Shown: positions 17,659 to 26,920, numbered from the stretch's first letter. The stretch is 64,000 bases of DNA from Paenibacillus sp. FSL R7-0345 (GCF_038595055.1 NZ_CP152002.1:452501-516500); one strand, 5' to 3'. Numbers and translations are program-made. Notes: a model not told the origin generated them from the letters alone.

Positions 17659-18536
17659 ATTTTCAAACACTGAGCCAGCTGGCTGTATTATGTGAGGAGC
17701 GGGGACTCGGCATCGGAGCGCTGATGCTGGAGGAGCAGAGCGCGGAATCGGGACGGCCGCAGAGTCAGGAATTTGCAACGATGAAAGAGTATTACGGCGT
17801 CATGAAAGAGGCGGTCCACCGCGGCATGACCCAGGATACCACCTCGCGCAGCGGTCTGACGGGCCTCGATGCCCAGCGGGTGGGCGATTATAATACGGCT
17901 AGTGAGCCGTTACTGGGCGGACCTGCCGGGCAGGCAATGGCCTATGCGCTGGCGGTATCGGAAGTGAATGCCTCCATGGGGAGGATTATAGCCACTCCTA
18001 CAGCAGGCTCCTGCGGCATTATTCCGGGAGTCTTTCTCAGCTGCCAGGAGCGTTTCGGTTGGGATGACGATTTTATGGTTTCAGGGCTGTTTGCCGCAGG
18101 GGCGATCGGGTATGTGATTGCCAATAATTCTTTTGTCTCCGGAGCGGAGGGCGGCTGTCAGGCAGAGGTTGGTTCAGCAATCGGCATGGCGGCCGGAGCA
18201 CTGACTGAGCTGCGCGGCGGGACGCCCGCCCAGGCGGTACATGCCGTGGGATTGGCGCTTAAAAATACGCTGGGTCTGATCTGCGATCCCGTAGGCGGGC
18301 TCGTCGAGATTCCCTGCATCGTGCGGAACGGCTTCGGAGCTGTCACTGCACTCGCTGCAGCGGATATGGCACTGGCAGGCGTGCGGAGCGTGATTCCTTC
18401 AGACGAAGTGATCAAGGTAATGCTTGAAGTCGGCTCGGCCATGCCGGAGAAGCACCGCGAAACCGCCGGAGGCGGTCTGGCCCAGACCCCGACAGGCCGG
18501 CAGATTATGAAAGATTTGCGGAACAAGAAGGGGTAA
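17655..18536 (+). CDS. sdaAA: L-serine dehydratase, iron-sulfur-dependent, alpha subunit
   Basis: A 293-residue catalytic subunit. Conserved blocks are TSRSGLTGLDAQRVGDYN, IIATPTAGSCGIIPGVFLSC, EGGCQAEVGSAIGMAAGAL, CDPVGGLVEIPCIVRNGFGA and a C-terminal GGLAQTPTGRQI. The Cys residues in TAGSCG, GGCQAEVG and CDPVGG/IPCIV are the expected cluster ligands. The start codon overlaps the sdaAB stop (ATGA). No terminator is obvious in the 45 bases before the convergent gene. Confidence 0.94.
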   Translation: MNFQTLSQLAVLCEERGLGIGALMLEEQSAESGRPQSQEFATMKEYYGVMKEAVHRGMTQDTTSRSGLTGLDAQRVGDYNTASEPLLGGPAGQAMAYALAVSEVNASMGRIIATPTAGSCGIIPGVFLSCQERFGWDDDFMVSGLFAAGAIGYVIANNSFVSGAEGGCQAEVGSAIGMAAGALTELRGGTPAQAVHAVGLALKNTLGLICDPVGGLVEIPCIVRNGFGAVTALAAADMALAGVRSVIPSDEVIKVMLEVGSAMPEKHRETAGGGLAQTPTGRQIMKDLRNKKG

Positions 18537-18581
18537 GCGCAAGGTTTTCCGGTCGGCTGAGAACGGTTAGCTTAAAGCCAT

Positions 18582-18884
18582 TTATAGCATACGGAAACGT
18601 TCCAGCTGCTCCAGCATTCCCTCGCGCCGGAGAATTTCCGGCTGCTTCGGCCCGAGCAGGTCGAAGTGGGGAAAAGGCCTGCGGTTATGGATATATTGCG
18701 CGGGAAGGCCGTTCTGCTCACACCAGCGGCGGAGACGGGGCAGGTCACTGCAGCCTACCTTGGTTACTGTCGTGATGCCCGGGAAACGGGGATCGATCCA
18801 GTAATGGGTCAAAAAAGCGATCTCCCCCCGCAGGACCGCCGTCTTCCACTGGTTCAGTTCTTCTCTGTTAATTCCAAAGGCCAT
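18582..18884 (-). CDS. Conserved small protein resembling Bacillus YneQ
   Basis: A 100-residue soluble protein without known domain: MAFGINREELNQWKTAVLRG, then EIAFLTHYWIDPRFPGITTV, TKVGCSDLPRLRRWC and FPHFDLLGPKQPEIL. I recognise this as similar to the YneQ-type hypothetical protein conserved in Bacillales, but its function is not known. ATG 18884 is preferred over GTG 18899 because AAGGTGGAT lies about 9 bases upstream of it. It converges on sdaAA. Confidence 0.6.
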   Translation of the reverse strand: MAFGINREELNQWKTAVLRGEIAFLTHYWIDPRFPGITTVTKVGCSDLPRLRRWCEQNGLPAQYIHNRRPFPHFDLLGPKQPEILRREGMLEQLERFRML

Positions 18885-18941
18885 AGCTGTCTCATCCACC
18901 TTGCAGGAGCGATTCTCCAGGGTATTGTATTACTGATTATG

Positions 18942-19024
18942 CTAAGTGGAATATCGCCATCTATTTCTGCTGATTTAGCCCATAATAGCGTTAATGGTTA
19001 AAAATAAGTGGCGATTTTTCACCT
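18942..19024 (-). repeat. Dispersed intergenic element, copy C (diverged, inverted)
   Basis: On the minus strand it begins AGGTGAAAAATCGCCACTTA and ends AAATAGATGGCGATATTCCA then CTTAG. This is the same order of blocks as the 73-bp copies at 12742 and 38428, but about 10 bp longer and more diverged. It sits in the divergent gap between the YneQ-like gene and ywbE. Confidence 0.6.
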
Positions 19025-19051
19025 AATGCTGCTTACGAAAGGAGGCTTATC

Positions 19052-19246
19052 ATGAACGGACAGGTTAGAGCGGACATCCGCCCCGGGCTTGAGGTCGATA
19101 TTGTGCTGAAGCAGGATCAGGCTACCGGCAAGCTTACGCACGGTACGGTAAAAGACATTCTGACCAATTCCCCGCGTCACCCGCATGGAATCAAAGTGCG
19201 GCTGGCTGACGGGCAGGTTGGACGGGTCAAAAAGATTACCGGCTGA
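19052..19246 (+). CDS. ywbE: YwbE-family (DUF2196) protein
   Basis: A 64-residue conserved protein; the whole length matches the family: VRADIRPGLEVDIVLKQDQA, then TGKLTHGTVKDILTNSP, HPHGIKVRLADGQVGRV. The fold is a small beta barrel-like unit of unknown function. AAAGGAGG lies 6 bases before the ATG. It is a single gene with its own terminator; the copy-C dispersed element lies directly upstream. Confidence 0.88.
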   Translation: MNGQVRADIRPGLEVDIVLKQDQATGKLTHGTVKDILTNSPRHPHGIKVRLADGQVGRVKKITG

Positions 19247-19363
19247 TCATTCAGCTGCATATTGCAGAGCCGCCGGACTGCTGGTTTATAGACAAGCAGG
19301 TTCATAGCGGTTGCGACGGTCAAGTGTATCGCAGTGAACTTAATAACGCAAAAAGCAGTTACT

Positions 19364-19426
19364 AAAGCACCCGCTTTATCTCACTGTGCCCTCCGGCACG
19401 GCTGATATAAAGCGCTGGTGCTTTTT
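19364..19426. terminator. Terminator between ywbE and the HNH nuclease gene
   Basis: AAAGCACCCGCTTTAT (19364-19379) pairs with ATAAAGCGCTGGTGCTTT, with an inner GTGCC/GGCAC hairpin, followed by TTTTTG on the plus strand. It separates convergent genes and can work both ways. Confidence 0.75.
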
Positions 19427-19441
19427 GTTGTGCTCACTCTC

Positions 19442-20257
19442 TCAGCGCCGCATGAACTCCTCCACATCCTTATCCGCCTTGGTCTGATTACACAGATTAC
19501 AGGCGCAGACACAGTTGTCGGGAGTGGTATGGCCGCCTTTGGCCCGCGGCAGGAGATGGTCAATGGTGTCACCGTACAGGCCGCAGAAATGGCAGGTATA
19601 GTTGTCCCTTGTGAGAATAAGCTTCCGGAAATCCTTGTTGCTGTACAGGCGGCGGATGGTCCGGCGGTTGACTACAACAGCAGCACGCTCACGGACCAGT
19701 GTTACGGCCAGTTCCAGGTCAATCTCCTGGTGCCAGCGCCGTCCCTTGTCACTGTGGCCGCGCATCAGAATCATCCCCTTGTATGAAGGGACGAGCGCTG
19801 AATAATCCTCAGGCTCCGGCTTGGGCCACCCTGCCGCTGGAGGCTTACGCCGCTGCTCGCCCGGCCGCGGCCGCGGTTTGGCACGTTCACCCGGGGCTGC
19901 TGCGGTTTTGCCGTCCTTGATGCGTTCTGGCCGGGAATGAAGCTTAGGCTGGGCCGTTTTAAGGTCATGCTGCACGGCCGGGCCGGCAAGAACTGCCTTG
20001 GCCGCCTGCTGTGCAGCAGGCCCGGCAGAACCGCGGGCTGTTTGCCCGGTCTTCTTGGCAGCAGAAACGGCCGGGCCGGTTAGCCCCTGCAGCCCGCTGG
20101 CGGTGGTGTTGCTTAGGATCTTGCGGCAATCCCGGCAGGCACCGCGGCGGGATTGGCCTTTGGACCGCTTGCCCGTCCGTCTGCGGAATTCGGATAGCGG
20201 CTTATGCTGCTGGCAATATGCACATTGTTTGGAAACAGGCAGGCTGGTATCGGTCAT
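19442..20257 (-). CDS. HNH endonuclease-domain protein with N-terminal zinc motif
   Basis: The C-terminal 60 residues form an HNH domain: LTRDNYTCHFCGLYGDTIDH, then LLPRAKGGHTTPDNCVCACN and LCNQTKADKDVEEFM, with CxxC pairs for zinc and DH/N catalytic positions. The N terminus carries another CxxC...CxxC pattern (KQCAYCQQH and ACRDCRK) linked by a Pro/Ala/Lys-rich disordered stretch of about 100 residues. The start is uncertain: ATG 20257 has no clear Shine-Dalgarno, while an open frame extends to 20359 without a better start; a good site AATAAGGGGAAC lies at about 20300 with no start codon after it. The role is unknown; there is no restriction partner nearby. Confidence 0.75.
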   Translation of the reverse strand: MTDTSLPVSKQCAYCQQHKPLSEFRRRTGKRSKGQSRRGACRDCRKILSNTTASGLQGLTGPAVSAAKKTGQTARGSAGPAAQQAAKAVLAGPAVQHDLKTAQPKLHSRPERIKDGKTAAAPGERAKPRPRPGEQRRKPPAAGWPKPEPEDYSALVPSYKGMILMRGHSDKGRRWHQEIDLELAVTLVRERAAVVVNRRTIRRLYSNKDFRKLILTRDNYTCHFCGLYGDTIDHLLPRAKGGHTTPDNCVCACNLCNQTKADKDVEEFMRR

Positions 20258-20456
20258 AGGTAAGTTTGGAGAGACGCTTAGGCCGCGTCTGTCCGTTCCC
20301 CTTATTTTTAATTTATTCTCAGTATAACGTAAAGTACGGCTATACACACGGCGGGCCACAATACGCTTTGTTTTCCCCGTATTGTGATATCTGTCTCGGC
20401 ACCCCGGAGGGAAAAGATGTAAAATTCATTAAAAATGGGAAAGGGGGAAGCAGATA

Positions 20457-20930
20457 ATGGATCAGACGCATAAGAGGCCGGGTGCCGTTATTATTCTGTA
20501 TGTGCTGCAGGCTTTTTTGGGAGTTGGAGCGGTTGGGGGCGGAGTGATGCTGCTGATTGATCCGAGCGGTGAAATGATGGGGATGCCGGTCTCGGTGCTG
20601 GAAAGATCGCCGTTTGACAGCTTTATGATTCCCGGTCTGCTGCTGCTGCTTATTTTCGGGATTCTGCCGCTTGTAGTGCTGTACGGGCTGGTAAAAAAGC
20701 CGGATTGGCAGCGGTATGCCGGGCTCGGTCCGTTCAAGGCGCTGCATCCTGCCTGGACGTTTTCACTGTATACTGGGTTCGGGCAGATTATCTGGATTAT
20801 GGTCCAGACGTATATGATGAACGCCGTCTCTGTTGTTCATGTTTTCTATACCTGTATTGGCCTGCTTATTCTGGCTGTAACCCTGCTGCCTGCGGTACAA
20901 AAATATTTTATGCTGGACGGCCGTGCGTAA
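20457..20930 (+). CDS. Four-helix integral membrane protein, function unknown
   Basis: A 157-residue protein with hydrophobic segments at about 10-32, 57-77, 104-120 and 124-145. An extracytoplasmic loop, SGEMMGMPVSVLERSPFDSF, lies between the first two helices. This pattern is common in Bacillales membrane proteins without assigned function. AAAGGGGGAAGC precedes the ATG by about 7 bases. It lies 60 bases before a LacI-type regulator gene but need not belong to that locus. Confidence 0.6.
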   Translation: MDQTHKRPGAVIILYVLQAFLGVGAVGGGVMLLIDPSGEMMGMPVSVLERSPFDSFMIPGLLLLLIFGILPLVVLYGLVKKPDWQRYAGLGPFKALHPAWTFSLYTGFGQIIWIMVQTYMMNAVSVVHVFYTCIGLLILAVTLLPAVQKYFMLDGRA

Positions 20931-20990
20931 AGCAGTTAGAATGGCAGTGAACAAAAAAGGGCTTTCATAAAACCCTGGAGGTGAACCGGA

Positions 20991-22007
20991 TTGACTACCA
21001 TTTACGATATCGCCAAAAAAACCGGTTACTCCCCGACTACGGTATCGAAGGCGTTCAATAACTATTCCGATGTGCGTGCGAAGACCCGTGAGGAGATTCT
21101 GCGGACTGCCCGGGAGATGGGTTATCTGCCGAATGCACATGCCCGGACACTGACCACGAAGAAGTCATGGACCCTCGGTGTGCTATTTGTGGAAGGAACG
21201 GGAGCAGGCATCCGCCATCCGTTCTTTGGCGCGGTTATTGAGAGCTTCAAGCAGGTAGCTGTAGACAAGGGCTACGCCCTGATGTTCATTTCCAAGGATG
21301 TCGGCGGCAAACAGAGCGGGTATCTGGAGAATTGCCGGATTCATGGCGTGGACGGTGTTGTTGTGTTTCTCTCCGATTATGATGATCCTTATTTCCTTGA
21401 ACTGCTGGAGAGTAATATTCCTATGGTTATTCTGGATTTTGAGACAGAGAAATCGCATACTGTCTGTTCGGATAACAAGGATGGAGCGATGCTGGCCGTG
21501 GATTATCTTACCTCCCTCGGGCATAGCAGGATCGCCCACATCTCGGGCGGAATGAACACGGTTCCCGGTAATCAGCGCCAGGAAGGCTACATTGCGGCAA
21601 TGAAGCGGCACGGTCTTGAGCTGCGGGAGGAGTATATCGTCGAGGGTGAGTTTTATGTGCTGGAGAATGGCTATTCTGCTATGCAGAAGCTGCTGGCCCT
21701 GCCGGAGCGGCCGACGGCTGTATTTGCTTCCGGTGACATGCTGGCGCTCGGGGCGATGATGGCGGCAAAAGACAGCGGCCTGTCTGTACCTGGAGACATC
21801 TCGGTTATGGGCTATGACGATATTGAGCTTGCCCGCTATGTGACGCCTGCGCTGACAACCGTTAGGCAGGATACGGCCAGTCTGGGAATCCGCGCTGCAG
21901 AAATTCTGCTGGCTACGGTTGACCGCAAAGAGAACGGAATGGAGGCTATCGTGCTGCCTGTGGAAGTGGTTGTGCGGGAATCCTGTGCGCCGCCTGGTGA
22001 GAAATAA
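20991..22007 (+). CDS. LacI-family transcriptional regulator of the carbohydrate locus
   Basis: A 338-residue repressor. Residues 1-50 are the LacI helix-turn-helix and hinge (TIYDIAKKTGYSPTTVSKAF, then NNYSDVRAKTREEILR and NAHARTLTT); residues about 60-335 are a periplasmic-binding-like effector domain (LGVLFVEGTG, SHTVCSDNKDGAMLA, VFASGDMLALGAM, MGYDDIELARYVTPALTTVR). The start is TTG at 20991, supported by GGAGGTGAAC 4-9 bases upstream. It lies directly before the GH30 gene, with a 28-bp palindrome between them, so it probably controls glycan-use genes and is released by a sugar. Confidence 0.9.
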   Translation: MTTIYDIAKKTGYSPTTVSKAFNNYSDVRAKTREEILRTAREMGYLPNAHARTLTTKKSWTLGVLFVEGTGAGIRHPFFGAVIESFKQVAVDKGYALMFISKDVGGKQSGYLENCRIHGVDGVVVFLSDYDDPYFLELLESNIPMVILDFETEKSHTVCSDNKDGAMLAVDYLTSLGHSRIAHISGGMNTVPGNQRQEGYIAAMKRHGLELREEYIVEGEFYVLENGYSAMQKLLALPERPTAVFASGDMLALGAMMAAKDSGLSVPGDISVMGYDDIELARYVTPALTTVRQDTASLGIRAAEILLATVDRKENGMEAIVLPVEVVVRESCAPPGEK

Positions 22008-22037
22008 AGCATTTCACCGGGGCGCGGTTTTTTTTCG

Positions 22038-22065
22038 CAACAATCGAAACCGGTTTCGATTGTTG
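22038..22065 (+). promoter_or_regulatory. 28-bp perfect palindrome, LacI-type operator
   Basis: Half-site CAACAATCGAAACC is followed by its exact reverse complement; the core CGAAACCGGTTTCG has the central CG typical of LacI-family operators. It overlaps a weak -35 (TTGTTG at 22060-22065) spaced 16 bases from TACTTT (22082-22087), upstream of the GH30 start at 22108. Binding would block that promoter. Confidence 0.75.
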
Positions 22066-22107
22066 TTGGTCATGTGTTTCATACTTTATTTGAGGAGATG
22101 GGTTCAG

Positions 22108-23445
22108 ATGGTGACTGTACAAACGACAGTAACAGCAAAAGAAACCGGAGAGCGCCTAAGCCGGCGGGAAGGCCTGGTGTTTGAGCAGAAGGTCAGCAGT
22201 CAGACAGCGGATATACAGCTTCATCCGGAGCAGGAGTTCCAGACTGTGATTGGTTTTGGCGGCGCTTTCACTGAAGCTGCGGCCTATACACTGTCGCGGA
22301 TGAGCCCGGCCAGACGGACGGAGGTGATCCGCAGCTATTTTCACCCGGAGGAGGGACTCAGCTACAGCATGGGGCGTGTGCATATTCACAGCTGCGATTT
22401 TGCGCTCGGCAATTATACGTATGTGCAGGAGCAGGATACGGAGTTGGCCACATTCGATATATCCCATGACCACCAGTGGGTGCTGCCGCTGATTAAGGAT
22501 GCGATGGGGGTAAAAGGAGGCCCCTTTACGATGCTGGCTTCCCCCTGGAGCCCGCCGGCCTGGATGAAAACAAACGGGGAAATGAACAACGGCGGCTCGC
22601 TGAAGCCGGAATATGCCGCTGTCTGGGCGCGTTATTACACGAAGTTTATCGAGGCCTACCGCAAGGAGGGCATTCCGGTTTGGGCAGTATCAGTACAGAA
22701 TGAGCCGGCGGCGGTGCAGACCTGGGATTCCTGTGTGTACAGCGCGGAGGAGGAGCGGGATTTTGTCAAAAATCATCTCGGGCCAGCCCTGCATGCAGCT
22801 GGTATGGATGACGTGAACATCGTGATCTGGGATCACAACCGGGACATTATGATTGAGCGGGTCACCCCTATTTTGTCAGATCCGGATGCTGCGAAGTATG
22901 TGTGGGGCACCGGAATTCACTGGTACGGCGGCGAGGAGTTCGAGAAGGTGGCGAAGGTGCATGAGCTTTTCCCGGATAAGCATGTGCTGTTCACGGAGGG
23001 CTGCCAGGAGGGCGGCGTGCGTCTGGGGGAATGGTTCACGGGAGAGCGTTACGGGCGGAATATGATTGGCGATCTGAACGCTTGGACGGAGGGCTATCTG
23101 GACTGGAATCTGGTGCTCGACGAGACCGGCGGACCGAACCATGTGGGCAATTTCTGCGATGCTCCCATTATCGCCGACACGGTTACGGATGAGGTTCATT
23201 ACAACAGCTCTTATTATTACATCGGCCACTTCAGCAAGTATATCGCTCCCGGTGCTGTGCGGATTGGACTGGATTCCACTGCTGACGGTATTCTATCCAC
23301 GGCCTTCCGTAATCCGGACGGCAGTATTGCGGTTGTGCTGATGAACGGGAGCGATGAGGCGCGCAGCGTAACGCTTGGTCTTGGCAATGAGCTGGCCGGA
23401 TGCCAGCTGCCGCCGCACTCTATTGCTACACATGTAATTTCGTAA
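22108..23445 (+). CDS. Glycoside hydrolase family 30 enzyme
   Basis: A 445-residue retaining beta-glycosidase. It shows FQTVIGFGGAFTEAAAYTLS, RVHIHSCDFALGNYTYV, SPWSPPAWMKTNGEM, the acid/base Glu in VSVQNEPAAVQTWDS and the nucleophile Glu in VLFTEGCQEGG. The C terminus is the family's small beta domain (IALDSTADGILSTAF-like, then VLMNGSDEARSVTLGL). There is no signal peptide at the preferred ATG 22108 (GAGGAG 10 bases before), so it probably acts inside the cell on imported oligosaccharides. Family members include glucosylceramidase-like beta-glucosidases, beta-1,6-glucanases and xylosidases; with the following phosphorylase a beta-glucan role is the best inference. Confidence 0.85.
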   Translation: MVTVQTTVTAKETGERLSRREGLVFEQKVSSQTADIQLHPEQEFQTVIGFGGAFTEAAAYTLSRMSPARRTEVIRSYFHPEEGLSYSMGRVHIHSCDFALGNYTYVQEQDTELATFDISHDHQWVLPLIKDAMGVKGGPFTMLASPWSPPAWMKTNGEMNNGGSLKPEYAAVWARYYTKFIEAYRKEGIPVWAVSVQNEPAAVQTWDSCVYSAEEERDFVKNHLGPALHAAGMDDVNIVIWDHNRDIMIERVTPILSDPDAAKYVWGTGIHWYGGEEFEKVAKVHELFPDKHVLFTEGCQEGGVRLGEWFTGERYGRNMIGDLNAWTEGYLDWNLVLDETGGPNHVGNFCDAPIIADTVTDEVHYNSSYYYIGHFSKYIAPGAVRIGLDSTADGILSTAFRNPDGSIAVVLMNGSDEARSVTLGLGNELAGCQLPPHSIATHVIS

Positions 23446-23476
23446 GGCGTACATCCAAATTTCAGGAGGTTATGAT

Positions 23477-26400
23477 ATGAGCCGCTATTATTTTGATTCA
23501 GGCAATTTTGTAATGGAGCAGTTTCATGAAAATAAACCGTTTGCCAGCTTCCTGCCGGGGCTTGCCGGGCTTAAGGGAATCCCGATGTGGACGTTCTATG
23601 TGAACCGCGGGCAGGGGGTATGCGGCTTCGGGGTACGCGACAAAAATTCGCCGATCATGGAGTTCTCCCCGGCCAGCATCTCTTACAAGAACGTAGCATC
23701 TTCCGGGTTCCGCACCTTTATTAAGCTGGGGGAGCAGCGGGAGGTCTATGAGCCGTTCCAGTCCTCGCATCCGGACCCGGCGGTGAAGCGGAGGATGACG
23801 ATTCTTCCAAACGGGCTGACGATTGAGGAAGAGCATACCGGACATGGACTGAAGACGGCGGTGCATTATTTTAATCTGCCGAACGACGATTATGCTGCGC
23901 TGGTGCGGCGGGTGGAGATTGAGAATACAGGCGGTGCGGAGCTGACTCTGGAGCTGCTGGACGGATTACCGGAGATTCTTCCTTACGGATCGGCGAACAG
24001 CGCCTACAAGGAAATGGGTAACCTGCTGCGCAGCTGGATGGAGGTTTACAATCTGGAGCATGGTATTCCGTTCTATAAGCTACGGTCCAGCACAAACGAT
24101 GATGCTGAGATCAGCGAGATTCAGAACGGCCATTTCTATCTGTCTTTTACAGCAGAGGGGGAGCGGCTGCGGCCGGTTGTTGACTTCGAGGTGATTTTCG
24201 GGGCGAATACATCACTTGCTTATCCTGACCGCTTCGCCGTTCTCACGCTTGATGAGCTGCTTACGCAGCCGCAGTATCCGGTGAATAAGGTGCCCTGCGG
24301 CTTCAGCGGTGTTCAGCGGACACTGGCTCCGGGCCGCAAGCTGACGCTGAATACCATTATCGGGCATGTCAGCGACATCGATAAAATCAACCGCAAGGCC
24401 GACCGGCTCTGCAGCGACGAATATATCACCGGCAAAATGCTGGAAGCGGCTGAGCTGACCGACAATCTGACTGCGGATATTGCTACGCGCACTTCATCAG
24501 CTATTTTTGACGCATATTGCCGGCAGTCCTATCTGGATAATTTCCTGCGCGGCGGGTATCCGTTTCTTTTTGACAATGGAAAAGACGGCTTTGTTGTGCA
24601 CCTCTACTCACGCAAGCACGGCGATATGGAGCGGGATTATAACTTTTTCTCGCTTGCTCCCGAGTACTATTCGCAGGGCAACGGGAACTTCCGCGATATG
24701 AATCAGAACCGGCGGAACGATGTGTTTTTTCATCCGCAGGTCGGCAGCTTTAACATCAAAATGTTCTACAGCCTGATCCAGGCGGACGGCTATAATCCGC
24801 TTAGTGTGCAGGGAACGAGCTTTGAGGTGCTGCCGGAGCATGCTGCGCAGCTTAAAGAGTGGATCAGGAGCGCTGCAGCGGATCATCAGGCTGAGCTTGC
24901 AGCGCTGTGTCTCGGCAAATTTACACCAGGCCAGCTGATTAATTACATCGCCGATCATCAGGTGCAGCTCAAGGCGGATGAACAGGAGTTTCTCAGCGGT
25001 GTGCTGGCCCTGTCGCAGCAAAATATCGAGGCCGCCTTCGGCGAAGGCTTCTGGAGCGATCACTGGACCTACAATCTCGATCTGGTCGAAGGCTATCTGG
25101 AGGTATTCCCGGATAAGCTGGCGGAGCTGCTGTTCGGGGATGAATCCTATACGTTCTACGACAGCCCTGCTTATGTGCTGCCGCGCAGCGAGAAGTATGT
25201 GATCAGCGGCGGGAAGGTGCGGCAATACGGCGCATTGCTCGAGGATGAGGAGAAGCTGCACCGGCTGCACCGCAAGGCCGGCGATACCCAGTGGCTGCGC
25301 ACGGAAGGCGGCACCGGGGAGATCTACCGTACCAGCCTGTTCGTCAAAATGCTCTCGCTGGCGCTGAACAAGTTCGCGACGCTTGATCCATACGGCATGG
25401 GCGTGGAGATGGAGGGCAACAAGCCGGGCTGGAATGATGCGATGAACGGCCTGCCGGGCCTGTTCGGCTCCGGGATGAGCGAGACGTTCGAGCTCAAGCG
25501 GATGCTCGTGTTCATGCTGGAGGCGCTGGAGAGCCTAGGAATGCCGGAAGTAGAGGCCGCGCGGGAGCTGGCAGGGGCCCAGGAGCTGGAGGCAGTGCAG
25601 GGGTTGCAGGAAATACAAGGAGCACAAGGAACGCAAGTATTGCAGGGATGGCAGGAAGTACAAGGAGCACAAGGAGCACAAGGAGCGCAGGGCTTTGGGG
25701 AAATGCAGGATTTGCAGGATTCACAACCGGTGCAGGAGCTGCTAACGGGCTTGGAGGCTGCTGTCGGAACAGTATCGCTGCCCGTGGAAATCGCACTGCT
25801 GCTGGAACGGGTGCTGGGGGCAGTAACTAAGCTGTTGGCCGGCGGGCTGGATGACTTCGGTTATTGGGACACCGTATCTTCGGCGCGTGAGACTTACAGG
25901 GAGAGTATCCGCTTCGGCATTAACGGTGAGCAGGCTGCGGTAAGTCTGGCTGTCATCCGTGAAGCGCTGGGCAAATTCCTGGACAAAGTGGACGCAGGGA
26001 TTGAGCGGGCGGTGGCGCTGGGCGGCGGACTGGTGCCGACTTACTTCCGGTTTGAGGCTGTGCGCTTCCAGCCGGTAACCGATGAAGCAGGCAAACCCGT
26101 GATCAGCGGCTATGGTTTACCCAAAGCTATCGTAGAGGAATTCGAGGCTGTAGCACTTCCATACTTCCTGGAGGGCCCGGCCCGCTGGCTCAAAACGCTG
26201 GACAGTCATGAGCAGGCCAAAGAGATTTACAGCAGGGTTAAAGGCAGCAGTCTGTTCGATCCGGTAACCTCAATGTACCGCACCTCGGTATCACTTGAAG
26301 CGGAAACACATGAGATCGGGCGAATCCGTGCCTTCACACCGGGCTGGCAGGAGCGGGAGTCGAACTTCCTGCACATGTCCTACAAGTATCTGCTGGCTCT

Positions 26401-26920
26401 CCTGAAGAAGGGGCTGTACGAGGAATTCTTTAGTGAGATGCGAACCTCACTGATCCCGTTCCTTGACCCGGCTGTATATGGACGCAGCACGCTGGAGAAT
26501 TCCTCCTTTATCAGCACAGGCGGCAATCCGGACCCGCTGACCCATGGCCGGGGCTTTGTGGCCAGACTCAGCGGCTCGACGGCAGAGTTCCTGAGCATGT
26601 GGAGAACCATGATGGCGGGAGGCCGGATGTTTGCGTTTGAGGATGGCGAGCTGACGGTGGAGCTAACACCGGCGCTGCCGGGCTGGCTGTTCGACGAACA
26701 GGGCGAGCTGATGTTTACCTTCCTTGGCGGAACCGAAGTGACGTACCATAACCCGCGCCGGGCTGATACCTATGGCGCAGAGCGTGCGGTTATCGGGCAG
26801 CTTACGCTGACCTACAGCGACGGAAGCAGCCGGCAGGTTGACGGGGCGCTGCTGCGCGGTGCGGAGGCCGAGGCCCTGCGCCGGGGTGAGATCACCGCGA
26901 TCCGGGCGGAGCTGGTGTAA
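23477..26920 (+). CDS. Very large GH94/GH161-like glycan phosphorylase homologue with repeat insertion
   Basis: A 1147-residue cytosolic protein without signal peptide. An N-terminal beta-sandwich (YYFDSGNFVMEQFHENKPFA and following) and an alpha/alpha barrel resemble inverting disaccharide phosphorylases. The block GNFRDMNQNRRNDVFFHPQV (about 400-420) fits the catalytic-acid region of GH94-type enzymes, and YKEMGNLLRS, GMGVEMEGNKPGWNDAMNGL and HMSYKYLLALLKKGLYEEFF are well-conserved-looking blocks. The size suggests a GH149/GH161-class beta-1,3-glucan phosphorylase; that family level is from memory and uncertain. Residues about 700-740 are a Gln/Gly/Ala repeat insertion. The Shine-Dalgarno is AGGAGGT. 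It starts 31 bases after the GH30 stop, so the two are one operon, ended by a strong terminator. Confidence 0.7.
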   Translation: MSRYYFDSGNFVMEQFHENKPFASFLPGLAGLKGIPMWTFYVNRGQGVCGFGVRDKNSPIMEFSPASISYKNVASSGFRTFIKLGEQREVYEPFQSSHPDPAVKRRMTILPNGLTIEEEHTGHGLKTAVHYFNLPNDDYAALVRRVEIENTGGAELTLELLDGLPEILPYGSANSAYKEMGNLLRSWMEVYNLEHGIPFYKLRSSTNDDAEISEIQNGHFYLSFTAEGERLRPVVDFEVIFGANTSLAYPDRFAVLTLDELLTQPQYPVNKVPCGFSGVQRTLAPGRKLTLNTIIGHVSDIDKINRKADRLCSDEYITGKMLEAAELTDNLTADIATRTSSAIFDAYCRQSYLDNFLRGGYPFLFDNGKDGFVVHLYSRKHGDMERDYNFFSLAPEYYSQGNGNFRDMNQNRRNDVFFHPQVGSFNIKMFYSLIQADGYNPLSVQGTSFEVLPEHAAQLKEWIRSAAADHQAELAALCLGKFTPGQLINYIADHQVQLKADEQEFLSGVLALSQQNIEAAFGEGFWSDHWTYNLDLVEGYLEVFPDKLAELLFGDESYTFYDSPAYVLPRSEKYVISGGKVRQYGALLEDEEKLHRLHRKAGDTQWLRTEGGTGEIYRTSLFVKMLSLALNKFATLDPYGMGVEMEGNKPGWNDAMNGLPGLFGSGMSETFELKRMLVFMLEALESLGMPEVEAARELAGAQELEAVQGLQEIQGAQGTQVLQGWQEVQGAQGAQGAQGFGEMQDLQDSQPVQELLTGLEAAVGTVSLPVEIALLLERVLGAVTKLLAGGLDDFGYWDTVSSARETYRESIRFGINGEQAAVSLAVIREALGKFLDKVDAGIERAVALGGGLVPTYFRFEAVRFQPVTDEAGKPVISGYGLPKAIVEEFEAVALPYFLEGPARWLKTLDSHEQAKEIYSRVKGSSLFDPVTSMYRTSVSLEAETHEIGRIRAFTPGWQERESNFLHMSYKYLLALLKKGLYEEFFSEMRTSLIPFLDPAVYGRSTLENSSFISTGGNPDPLTHGRGFVARLSGSTAEFLSMWRTMMAGGRMFAFEDGELTVELTPALPGWLFDEQGELMFTFLGGTEVTYHNPRRADTYGAERAVIGQLTLTYSDGSSRQVDGALLRGAEAEALRRGEITAIRAELV
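25594..25692 (+). repeat. In-frame minisatellite inside the phosphorylase gene
   Basis: Imperfect tandem units of CAAGGAGCA/GCAGGG type encode VQGLQEIQGAQGTQVLQGWQ and then EVQGAQGAQGAQGF. The reading frame is kept. The stretch lies between two conserved blocks and looks like a surface-loop expansion produced by replication slippage. Confidence 0.8.
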
